In this document: positions 47,316-58,439 of the stretch, in pieces
Layout of the letters: the number at the start of each line of letters is the position of its first letter
Position numbering within the stretch: the stretch's first letter is position 1
Source: Paralvinella palmiformis
Lineage: Eukaryota > Annelida > Polychaeta > Terebellida > Alvinellidae
DNA length: 64,000 nt
Assembly (NCBI GenBank): GCA_025642065.1
Contig: JAODUP010000356.1
Coordinates: 688,421-752,420 of the forward strand
Direction of reading: 5' to 3'
Made by a program: the position numbers and the translations under genes
The notes under the pieces: model-generated
Database searches by the model: none
What the model was told of the DNA's origin: nothing
What the model saw: only the letters and a program-made list of their open reading frames with translations

Positions 47316-48391
47316 CTGAAACAAGAGAGTATGGTGTATTTCAATAAGTTTTAAACTTGGCTAACAGTTTACTTGAATGGTCTATGACATTAAAAAAAAA
47401 AGGATTCTTCTGCTTGCTGGAAGAAACAGTCTATTTCATAGCAAGAGATCATAATAATTGCATGGGATGTAATTAAAAAAGATACCTCTCATGTGTTATT
47501 AAATTCTCAGTTGAGTCAAAGCAGTGTTTTGGCAGCCAATACCTTTTCAAATGATTCCAATAACAATGACCCATACTGACATTATTGATCCCACTATCAC
47601 TTATATCTTGCAAGTTATACATAAAATACGTTTTTTCTCAGCAAAAACAATATAATAAGTTTGTGTTTTACAGGGTAACTTATTCTGTAGGTCAAGTGCT
47701 GACATATTTTACTTATCCCATCTTAAATTCACTCGTCACAATAAATATGAATTTTTTTTAAATTGAATAATCTCATAATTTATTAGGATTATAGAAACAA
47801 GGAACTTTTAAAGAATACTTTTTTATTTAATAATACTTTATATTTTGGCATAAATCTGTTAAACAAATACAATTATCCATCAAATGGACCTTGTCTTCAA
47901 CAATGATAGATTGATTTTAAAATATGTAAAAGGCATTCTCAGCCAAATCAGGGAAAGCTATGCAGCCTTTCATCTCCTATTATTTGTAGCATTCTTATAT
48001 AATGGAAGCTCTTAATATGCAGGATCTCGGAAAGGTTTTCTGTAGAAAAAGGTTTGTTTAATTTATTATAATAGTGTTTTATTTTATTATACAGCCACCT
48101 ATCTATTTATCATGTCCAGTTGTAACTGTTGGATAATTTAACTACATGAACAATTGGAATTAAAGATATACTAAGATATAATGAAGGCACAAATATAATC
48201 TGTGAACAAGTATTTAATATTATCAGTGCCTGATCATGGTATGGTGTCTTTGTGGTGAAAAGTGAGCTAATTAAATTAGTGTTTTCTTGAAAATATGTAA
48301 CATTACCTATGAATAGGTCACACTGATAGTAGGGTACATTTCCCTTAAACCATACTATAAGCTTTACTTGGTTTAATATGCTGTAGCTGTT
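47316..48391. other. Intergenic, 5' flank of the brambleberry gene
   Basis: AT-rich. It should contain the promoter and first exon, but nothing could be placed with confidence. Confidence 0.35.
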
Positions 48392-48603
48392 AATTTCTGT
48401 TCTCTGATGATTGATGTTTTACGGCCACTTTATGCACATGGTAGGCTAAATGGGCCGAGAGACCTCCGAAGGTAATGAGGTGAAGTCAAAGACGAAACAA
48501 CCTTCAAATATGCCCACACTGAGATTTGAACAGGGGTGGTAGTGATTTGTGGTCCAACACGCTACTGCTAGACCACGGAGGCGCCCCCAATTTCTGTTCT
48601 CTG
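48392..48603 (-). mobile_element. tRNA-derived SINE, family A, with 15-bp target-site duplication
   Basis: The body 48407-48588 sits between identical aatttctgttctctg repeats (48392-48406 and 48589-48603). Minus-strand head ggcgcctccgtggtctagc, conserved body with ctcggcccatttagcctacc, and a short atca tail. Confidence 0.96.
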
Positions 48604-49030
48604 TCAAGGTGACATACAAAATTACTAATAGCCCTAGTTTATTATTACCTCCCTTCTCACAATTGGGAATATCAATATAGCTAAACCATATATTACCTGG
48701 TAACATTTATCACCAAGTTCAGCTCCATGGTAGTATACCATAACCTATACACAAGAATTCGCTCAAATCCTACTCAAACTTGTGGCTGTTTTAACATAAC
48801 TGTTATTTGGATATCACTTCGAAAATATATTACTAACCCAGATATTGGTATGTATGAATAAACTATCCTGATATTGATGAATTGCTAACACTCAGTTGCT
48901 AACAATAAATGCTAGAATGATGCACCCCCTTGAGGTACTGTGGGCAAGAATTTTTTTAAATTGCAATTATCCCATGCATTTTTTGAAAGATTATTTGAAA
49001 TATCAAATACTGTAGGAAACTATTTAACTA

Positions 49031-50156
49031 TACAGTATAAACTTGCGTATAGACCGCACTTTTGATACCATGAAATCGCCGTCAAAAGCGAAGGTAATAT
49101 TTGGCATAATTTAGGGGGAAATACAATAATATTGTTTTACAATATTAATAATAAATATATGAACAACGAACAAATTAATCAGGTGTGTTTTCGCTGTTGT
49201 CTTTCGAAGCCAAACTTAATCGTGATAACCGCCAGTCAGTAGTGTGGTGTCGGTCTGTTGTCAAGTAATAATTTATGGGTAATGTAGTCAGGGTCAGACT
49301 GTCGCTGGTACCAAGGCCGTCTGGGAACGGCCAGCACATGATTTATTATCTAGAGGTGTCAAATGATCTGGATCGCAATTAATCTGTTTGATGCACAGAG
49401 ATCCAGAAAGCACAGGAATCCAGTAAAGTATGACAATCTGATCATACAAAAGGTGTAGGTCCAAATCAGATGCGACATGAAAACGGCTGCACTTTGACCA
49501 ATACGGCCACCTCCATAAGGTAATAAATAGTACTAGAGGCAGATTTTATTTTTGGTCTATCTAAGACGTGTCATAACTATCGAAATGTGTGAGTGTGTGT
49601 AATTGAACGGAATGGCAAATGAGGCCACGCAAAGTATGACCATAGACACCACATCAAAGGAAAACGATTACAGCAAACAATGTATTAATTACTTCCAAAG
49701 CTGGCATATGGGAACTACTAATAAACTACTTCAAACAGCATTACGGAAACGAACACACAGCACCAGACAACCTGAAGTGGTCCTTGTTACCATTGTCACA
49801 CAGTGGTTGAAAACGGCCTGGGATTAAATCGATCCTGGCATTATTACTAAATCGTGCAAGAAGTGCTCTATCAGCAATGATTTAGATGGCACGGAAAATG
49901 ATATATTGTGGGATGAACAGCATGACAAATCTGACAGTCACTCAGACGAAGAAGGTGACAACATGTATGATGACACATGAACAGATGTTCAATGAAGAGA
50001 GTGATGATGTTGAATTTTTGGGCTTTGAATAAATTTGCTGAGTTTAGTGTATCTTATACACAGGTTCGACTTTAGGGTGGTTTATTGATCCAAAAACCTG
50101 GTGTGTCTTATACATGCGTGCAGCCTATAATCGAGTATATATGGTAAATACTTTCA
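49031..50156 (+). mobile_element. pogo/Tigger-type DNA transposon, internally deleted
   Basis: The ends are imperfect inverted repeats: tacagtataaacttg at the left; cgagtatatatggta (complement of taccatatatactcg) at the right. Near 49790-49970 the frame reads WLKTAWD, then a CSISNDLDGTEND-type segment followed by an acidic tail, which is the C-terminal signature of pogo-like DDE transposases. The DNA-binding and most of the catalytic domain are missing. Confidence 0.75.
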
Positions 50157-51653
50157 ATTCCTAAATGTGAAATACTTTCAAATATAAATGTATTTGACCC
50201 CATGTCTGAAACATGTATAATTCTAACTCCTGTCCCATCCAACATAAAATAATACCCCTCCACACATACATAACCGTAACTACACGAGTTATCACCTAAA
50301 AACTATGGACATGCTTTAGTCAGGTTATACATTCTCCTAAAAGATCACCAACATATCTGGTGCTACCCTAACACACATACACACCACCACCAACCCAGCC
50401 AGGATTTTCATACAGCCTCACTGATTTAATCCACTACATATTCGACACCTGAAACTGTCACCTGACAACAAATAAGAAAAATTCCAGTTAAAGAGAGTTG
50501 TTTGTTTATAACATGGATCAGCATAATAGCAACCTCATCATAATATCCAACTGATCATGCAACCAGGCCAGATTACTTAAATAGAGGACTTGTTTACAAT
50601 AGTATTGCCCAAGTCAGCCCACACTCTTTGAATCACCTGTGGTAGGAAAAGTGAGCCATCAAGACAGAGCTCCGATTAACCAATTAATATGGGACTGTCA
50701 GATGAGCAATAATTATTAATGCTAAGTTAAAAGTGTTGTTAAAGTGGCATTTTGTTTTAATGGTGGGAAATTAACTATTTCAAAATGAAAAAGTTACTCA
50801 TCTCTAACCAGATATTGTACTAACCAGTCAAAATTATCTGTGGCAGTGAATTTTTACACACACACAATACACTTAGGAAGATGAAGCCCCAGAACAACTC
50901 AGCCAGTGCAGGATGCTCCAAAGCATCCCCCACATATTTAATTAGATTAACAAACATGGACACTGGAAGGCCCCTACAGCTCTTGGCCCAGAGTGGTCAC
51001 CTTGATTCTCCATAGCTGAGAGGGATATAAAATTAATTAACACTAAGTTATACAATTAATCTCTCTTTGTGGATCTGCCATAAAGATTTCACCCAACTTG
51101 TCCCAGGTTTGTGGAGAATCTGTCTGGTAATTCAGTACAGACAGTTTCAGAGCTGAACACCATAACTAATTCTAAGTGTCTGTAGGGGATGATCATAGCA
51201 AATATATATTCTTTCCCTTAAGCATTTTGTAAGCGAAAAGCATGTCTGTGTTGTGTGTGTGTGCCATGAAACTCTCACTTTCTGTGTGTGATTTTCTTTA
51301 GAAGGTAAATATTATCAAACATACATAAACAAGGTGAAAATACACACAGCAATAGCCTGGTAGTAAAACCGAGTAGCTAATAATGATTAGACCTAGTATT
51401 ACCCACCATCCATAAACAACTGGTGGTTTAGCACATGTCTGGAGAAATGTCACATCGGCAGCCACATTGAAATACTTATGCCAGTTATGGATTATGAACA
51501 AACAGTCATTTCCCTACATCTTGGTTTACTTATATGGCTGGACTAGCAGTTGAAATAATCAGCTTGTCCAGCAATGAAAACCATTTGACCCCAACAAGCC
51601 TTTAAGTCCTGCACTGGTTTACATGGACCACTTTCAGTAGGGCACTACGTGGT
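50157..51653. other. Intergenic, nothing recognised
   Basis: AT-rich sequence without coding support or a recognisable repeat. Confidence 0.4.
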
Positions 51654-51960
51654 TACCATATATACTCAGGTGCAAGTAGCACCCATGTATAAGACGCACC
51701 TATTTCTAAGACCAATTAGCCCCCCCCCCCAGAGTGGAACCCACATGTAAGACACACTAAAATCCACAAGGTATCAAGATACATTTTTTAGGTGACAACT
51801 ACAGGATGATGCACATAACAATTAAGTCTTGATCATCTGTTTCATTTTCATTCTGATAGCATCACAGGTAACAACATAACCCTGCTGTCTGTGGTTGCAT
51901 ATCCAGTCTTTCTTTTTTGGAGTGAAACAATCCCTTAAATGCAAACCAACATGTATTCTC
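51654..51960 (-). mobile_element. pogo-type transposon fragment with CENP-B-like HTH
   Basis: The left edge taccatatatactcagg followed by gtataagacgcacc matches the right terminus of 49031-50156 in inverse orientation. The minus strand at about 51825-51925 encodes DWICNHRQQGYVVTCDAIRM, the pattern of a CENP-B/pogo helix-turn-helix. The catalytic part is absent and a C tract (51720-51730) interrupts it. Confidence 0.6.
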
Positions 51961-52039
51961 GTCAAAAAGATCATGCCTCGCTCAATTACTAGAAAACTAT
52001 GACACAACTTTGAATTTGGTAGAAGGAAAAAATGGTGTA

Positions 52040-53260
52040 TATCTTCACTTGAAAAGCATTTGATAAGGTCCATCATGGGATCCTATACCATAAATTGAAA
52101 CAGCTAGGTATTGGCGGAAAAGTGGGGACATGGATTCATAACTTTCTTAATGATAGAACGCAGTCCATCACAGAAAATGGTGCCAGCTCAACTTTGTCGA
52201 AGGTGATAAGTAGTGTACCACAGGGAAGCGTTCTAGGCCCAATATTATTTCTCATTATTATAGGGGACATAAATAACAATAGATGAAGCCATGTCTCATC
52301 CTTTGCCAATGATACAAGAGTCCTTCTTGCCATAAAAATGATGTCAAGAAACTACAAAATGACCTGAAAACAATATACACATGGCAACAAATAAACAACA
52401 TGCAATTTAATGAAAACAAGTTTGAACTACTACGATTTGGTAAACATCAGGACATAAAAAGACTCCACCTCATACTTTGGACCAAACAGCAGAACAAATC
52501 CAAATGTGTTAAAGACCTTGGTATCAAAACAAGTGACAATCTCAGTTTCACTGACCATACAGAGACAGCATGTAATAAAGTTTGGCAAAAAGTGTGGGGG
52601 GGATCATAAGAACTGTCCATGCCAAAGATATGCACAGTATGAAAACAGTATAGTCCAAGCCATACATAGATTACTGCTCCCACCTATAGACACCACACAG
52701 AGTTGGAGATATCCAGAAAAATGAGTCCCTCTTCAGATTATTCTCCAGTAAGATATAATATATATTAATATCTGAGCTAAATTATTGGGATTGACTAGCA
52801 GTCCTCAAGATGTACTTTTAGGAGAGGAGGATGGAAGGATACAGAATTATATATCCCTGGAAAATTCTAGAAGGAACTGCCCCAAATGTTGGAATAAAAT
52901 CATACACATCAACAAGGTAGGGTCACCTATGCCAGGTCCCCCAAATAAAACAGTGTACATCTGGTAAAATTAGGACAATCAGAGAAGGGAGCCTTCAAAT
53001 TAGGGGTCTACAGCTTTTCAGTAAATATTCGTGGCCAGACAGGATGACCCGTGACCAGTTTCAAGCACAAACTTGATAAATACCTGCAAAACATCCCAGA
53101 CAAACCACAAATACTAGGATACACAATCGAAACGGACACAAACTCCATCACATCTATGAGCAGTTCCCGAGAAAGCTGAGCAATACAGCTGAGGAGGAGT
53201 CACCGACTTGGCTGGAGAGATTATCATTATACTCTTGAACTAACTAACTAATGTAAACAA
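52040..53260 (+). mobile_element. Truncated LINE reverse transcriptase (CR1/Jockey-like)
   Basis: Plus-strand frames give AFDKVHHGILYHKLKQLGI, WIHNFLNDRTQ and VPQGSVLGPILFL, the RT fingers/palm pattern. The catalytic YADD-type box is degraded (FANDT). Stops and frameshifts follow, and similarity continues to a C-terminal LAGEIIIIL phrase near 53210 and a (CTAA)n-like tail. Inactive. Confidence 0.85.
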
Positions 53261-54479
53261 CTGCTCAAGTCATATTAAATGCTAATAATTATGTTCTAAG
53301 AAATACTGATGGCGATTTGCAAGTATGAATAGTTGCACAAGATATAATTACTATAACAGGCAAACTGATTTTGTAGTGTTGGCAATTTTAAATTGCAAAG
53401 GAAATAAATAACCCTGTGGCTGTGCAACAGGAAATTGTCGAAATACTGGTAATTAAATTAATGGTTGATTTTATTTATTCAAAAATCATTTAAATACAAT
53501 GTTCCAGTGGCAATGATAAAGAAAAGGTTGATACTAAAACTAGTAAAAGCTAGACCTAGCCAGCCTAGGCCACCAAATAGACCACACTCTACAGATAATG
53601 AGATATCTGATGTCATAAAACTTATTTCCTACATAGTCACATAGTGAGCCAAAAAAATACTGTATCCTTATCGGGCACTTTAATGAGAATTAAAATCAAT
53701 GGCCAAATAAGTGCCGTTAATAATCGGATCATGTAATCATCATTACCTCCATGGCTAAAACATAGATCAAGTTAAACACTGTGTCTGTCAAAAAATGTTT
53801 GGCATTTAAATTTTTCAAACAGTTCAACGTCACTTTGATGATTTGTTATTTCGCTTACAACTTCTTAGATTTATTTAACTTATCTTTCATTTAAACCGAA
53901 AAATCTTCACTATCTAAACAAAATAATTTCGTACATATAACATACCGATAACATATTGTAAATGTTTTAAATAAATGCTTAATAACCAAATTATTCTGAT
54001 GCACTCAGTTTACATGTGGAACAACCTTTCATTGGTTGATCGAAACGGTAACAAGAAAACTCGTACCCAAGACAACTAATTTTTATAATTTGATTTATTT
54101 TGTACGCTAATGCAAATACATATATTGATATACTAACACTAAAATACATAGATACATTAAAGTACCAGAATAGCACAAGAAAGTGAAAACACTTATTTTC
54201 ATTGTGGTTCTGAATTCATACATAGACAAGACAATTCGTACCCCCTATTCTAAGACAACTCGTACCCCCCATTCTGAGACAACTCGTACTGTGATAACTC
54301 GTACCCTCTCCTAATCCCTGTAACCACAAGGAATAGAGTATAGCTGTATCATTATGTAATACAGTATGCTTAAGCTGCGGATAAGTTGAACATATTCCAT
54401 ATCAAGAACGCTTCAATAATTATATATCATTTCCCGATCTACGAGATGGAGATGAATTTAACTACACTGTTCAGTATAT

Positions 54480-54520
<41 letters not shown>

Positions 54521-55150
54521 TGTGTGTGTATGTGTTGTGTGTGTGTGTGTGTTTTGTATGATCATAATTACCAGCAGACTAAGTGGCTAATCATAGAATA
54601 TAAACATAAACTAATAGAAAGCACTAGTGTAAGTTAACCAAAATCCTGGCCACTTTGTTTCTCAAACAGTTCTCAATAACTCATTATTCAAGATAACTAA
54701 TTTAATTTTTCTCACCAAGAAAATGACACTAATCAGGATGTATATACAAGCATAACATCTTACAGAATCTCAACCATATATGTTAAAGACTTCCCTTCAT
54801 CAGCTTTACCGGCTGCAATATCACTTCATTGTTTCCGGTTGACCTTCTGTGCAGAGATTTTGTACCAGACCTAGCCCGTTGGCTTGTTATCAATTTCATC
54901 CATGGTCCAAATGTTGGTGCCAAATTTGTCAAACAATATTGTGCTTAATCAAGGTCAGATTTTCTTAACTTCAGATCAGAGTGTCGTTTCAGAATTTCAC
55001 ACCACCACTTATTTCATGACTTTCCACCGTTGAAATTTTCACCATACCTTTTAGCATACCGTCCAGCATATGTACAACAAACTGTTTCTTGCCGAATCGT
55101 ACACCCATATGTCTGTCCGGTTACATGCATAGTCAATCAGTTTTCTCTCT
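53261..55150. other. Intergenic with a repeated actcgtaccc motif
   Basis: No gene is supported. The phrase actcgtaccc (or a close variant) occurs at 54059, 54234, 54258, 54282 and 54297, all in the same orientation and partly at 24-bp spacing. A microsatellite lies at 54485-54555. Confidence 0.5.
54485..54555. repeat. (AT)n(GT)n microsatellite
   Basis: AT run followed by GT runs. Confidence 0.9.
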
Positions 55151-55469
55151 TGTTGGTAAGTGAACTTGTGAAAAGTACCGAGGTCCGGGACGCGGCCGAC
55201 CGACCCGTCCCGAACCTCGGCCTTAGCTAAGTTCTCTCTTTCACAACTCCGAACTCATGCATGTGGTCTCGAATCTACTTTATTTCTCTACTCAAAACTG
55301 TACAAAAACTATACACTTCTCGAAACTCTTATCGATACTAACTCCCAAAATCTACTAAAATCTAGATGTTTATAGGGAATTGTCCCCTCAGCACCGTCAG
55401 CGTTGTTGTCCGGTAGACCCCGCATAGTCACCTAGTACAATCAGTGCTGACTTGGCCGAGTCGAGAACA
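55151..55469 (-). mobile_element. Putative LTR (319 bp), minus orientation
   Basis: Read on the minus strand it starts TGTTCTCGACTCGG right after a purine tract (agtgggggat), like the start of a 3' LTR after a polypurine tract. It then has a TATAAA, an AATAAA (in gagaaataaag) and ends ...ACCAACA, so the ends are TG...CA. A strong hairpin lies near the 3' end. No matching second LTR was found by eye. Confidence 0.5.
55178..55220. repeat. GC-rich hairpin
   Basis: Arms ccgaggtccgggacg (55178-55192) and cgtcccgaacctcgg (55206-55220) pair with one mismatch (a wobble in RNA) around a 13-base loop. Confidence 0.9.
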
Positions 55470-57669
55470 ATCCCCCACTGAAACTCTTCCCACACATTCA
55501 AACAGGTATATAAGGGGACCCCCCAGCACAATCAGCGTGGTGTCCAGTGGAGACTCGCATGTCCCTTGATCCAATCTCCGCTGACTTGGCTGTACCATTA
55601 CAAACATTCACTAACAAAGCTTTCACTCATTCAACCCACACCGCGAAAACATCAATAGAGTACAAACCCCGCGGCTATGACATCTACACCCGTGCGATCC
55701 CAACAATCGGCAGGCCATAAATCCCCAAGCGGCACGGAACGGGTGACCACCGACTTCTTTCTCACATCAATCAATAGGAGCATTATGGTTTCGCACCCAT
55801 TGACCCCACAATTCATCGGCCACAAACCTTAAAGCGGCACGAACGGGCGATTACTAATTCTCCCTACATAAATTAATTCGACAACCGGCCGTGAATTTAC
55901 ACTTGGACATCCTCCCCGGATTTGCATCAAGTGTTACCTTCTCATGGAGGTGGGTTTGAAGTGTTGCCGCCGTGGTACATTAAACGTAATTTGGATTGCT
56001 CGCTGGGACATCTAGCTTGAGTTGACGGTCTGAACTGTTGCAAGCATGTCGTCCTCATTACAAAGCCTAGCGTGTATGGGTTTTGAGTGTGGGTAGGAAC
56101 TGTTGTTCAGTTAACATCTCTATTATGTGACTTACATCCAGCCAATGAAACATGTACCACAGATACCTACATAATATGAGCTTACTATTAATCGTTCACT
56201 AATCGATTAATAACTTGTGTACTATACAGTGTTACTATAAGACACCCGTCGCACTTTATTGTGAACTTGTAATGCATTAATTTCTTTCCCTTGGCTTATT
56301 ATGGCCCATTATGGACATTTTAAAGCCTAACATTTGCTAGATTATGGCCATTCACCCTCGTAGTATTTTTAATGATCAAAAACAAACCCACAGTCCCAAA
56401 TATTTTACATTAACCCAAAATTGAATACATACACATTTGGGAATCGTTTTCACACAAAAACCTATTTACCAAATATATTTTCTGAACGTGTTGAACTCCA
56501 TAATTGCCTTACTTGTGTAGCCGGAATGAATTGCGTTGGGTTGTGTTGGTTTTCGGGTTTTAAGTTTTCGCGCCGAGTTGTGCACACGTTGTGCGCTTTG
56601 TATTACGTGTTCGTCGTTCATTGGCCCGTTCTGGTCACATGATGTTTCCCAGTGCGTCTTTTGGTGGAAAGTTCAGTAGCACATTTGAGACTTCGAGACG
56701 ACAAGACTTGTTGGTTGTTTTCGTGGAGGACGTCTGTTGTTGCGTTTCGTTCTAGGGTTGATGCATTTCACTAAAGTCTTTATGTATGCATGGTGTGTTT
56801 CATACATTAAATATCCACATGACGTTAATGCGAGCCATTGAATTATATTTACACAATTACAATCCTGATATACGTTTTATATTTCCAGTGGTCTTGGTAG
56901 ACTGACCCAACATTTGTAATTAAGCACCTCAAAATTATTCTTCTGGGTGAGCATAATAATAATAATATTTAGTAATTAACATACGAGTGTAATAATGGCC
57001 ATATGCTAGATTTTTTATATGTGTTAGTAATATTATTTTAATAAGTAAACTTGTATTTATCCATAATGTTCATATATGTTTTTAATATAATGTAGATCTA
57101 ATTATCTTTCTGAGCAGATTTAGGTGAGGTGTATATAACTAATGAATGTATGTTTACAGCGTGAATTTAAGCTACATTTACCAACAAAGAAAAAAAATTA
57201 AAGTGTGTGGTGATGCTGACAGACATTCAAAGACACAAACTCTCACACTTGTGTTCTATAATATGCTATTTATTTAGTGCCAAGATTGAGAAAAGTTTAA
57301 AAGAAACTTTTCGGCAAAAATGTGTTATTCATGCCCCAACTTACCGCGCGTCCTAATTCAAATAACATGGTGATGACATAGGGTGCCACGTGCCATGCAC
57401 ACGAAGAGGAACAAGCGATTTCTGGGCCACCAAAAGTGGCCAGCTTTAGGGAGGTGATTTTTGTAGTTTGTTGAATAAAACATAAACTGTGAATTATATG
57501 TGAAATCATCCAAGCTAGTTAATGATCTAGTCGATCTGATGTTGGGAAGTAGTTTTTGTGTGATCAATACCAATAATAAGAATGCTGTACGTGTCAGTTG
57601 TGTGGCTTCTCATTTAATTTAGAAAGACAGTAGGCCTACATCCGGAAAGAGTTATCTAATTGCAATTGT
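55470..57669. other. Non-coding; LTR-element interior and AT-rich flank
   Basis: The block 55510-55600 resembles 55380-55465 (agcac..tcagcgt, gtcc, cgctgacttggc), and 55700-55750 resembles 55810-55850 (ggccataaa..gcggcacg). This indicates internal duplications, probably of the retroelement leader. A CpG-richer stretch at 56560-56770 could be a promoter, but no gene follows it. Confidence 0.35.
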
Positions 57670-57850
57670 ACCCACTGGTTTCGCAATTCTGCCCTTTTAA
57701 ATGGGACCTTCCCGTTTCGCAACTGCACCGTAATCCTTGTGGTTGTAGGATGGGCCGCCCGTTTTGCAACCACTTGATTCAGCACAGCATCGGCAGGATC
57801 ATATCATGATAAATTTGATCGTGCAATATTTAGTAAAATTTGAATTTAAT
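57670..57850 (+). mobile_element. MITE-like element, family D, partial copy 4
   Basis: It shares ggtttcgcaattctgccc, aatgggaccttcccgtttcg, acaagcaccacttgattcag-type phrases and gtgcaatattt..aaatttgaattta with copies 2 and 3. The right half is missing. Confidence 0.75.
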
Positions 57851-58439
57851 ATATAAACAGTCTTTGATATATCGACACATCCCAATATTCCTTGGGCCAT
57901 CGGGTACCTGTAATCCAGTTTGTTCTGATGTAGGCAATCTACTATCTGATTCTTCTCCTTCTTCCTATTAAGTACATAATCCAAAATTGGTTATTGCGTA
58001 CTAGGTGCACTGCATTAATGAGAATGGTGTCGTTGTGTCTGTACAAATTATTTGTGTTTGTCATCAACATATTACAACGGATTACTGTTGTTGTAAAACG
58101 TCTTCTAAAGAGAAACACAATGATGACTTAGAACTTTATTAGCACATGGCCGGAAAACCCTTACAACACCCATGCGTGCTAAACTTGGCGGGTATTTCTT
58201 ATTAATTCAATTGTTCAACATAAGAGAACAGATTACCAGAACGCATTCGATAATTCGACATATAAACATATCCCTTTTTTAAAGTTCGATCTGTCATTTG
58301 TTTAATGAACTGCATGATTAACAGTTATTCTAATGAATAAACCATATCTTTTTTAACATGCCTTAACAATAATACTAAAAAAATTAAACATCATACAGAT
58401 CTAACTTTTGTGAAAACAACACAATGCACTAATCCTCAT

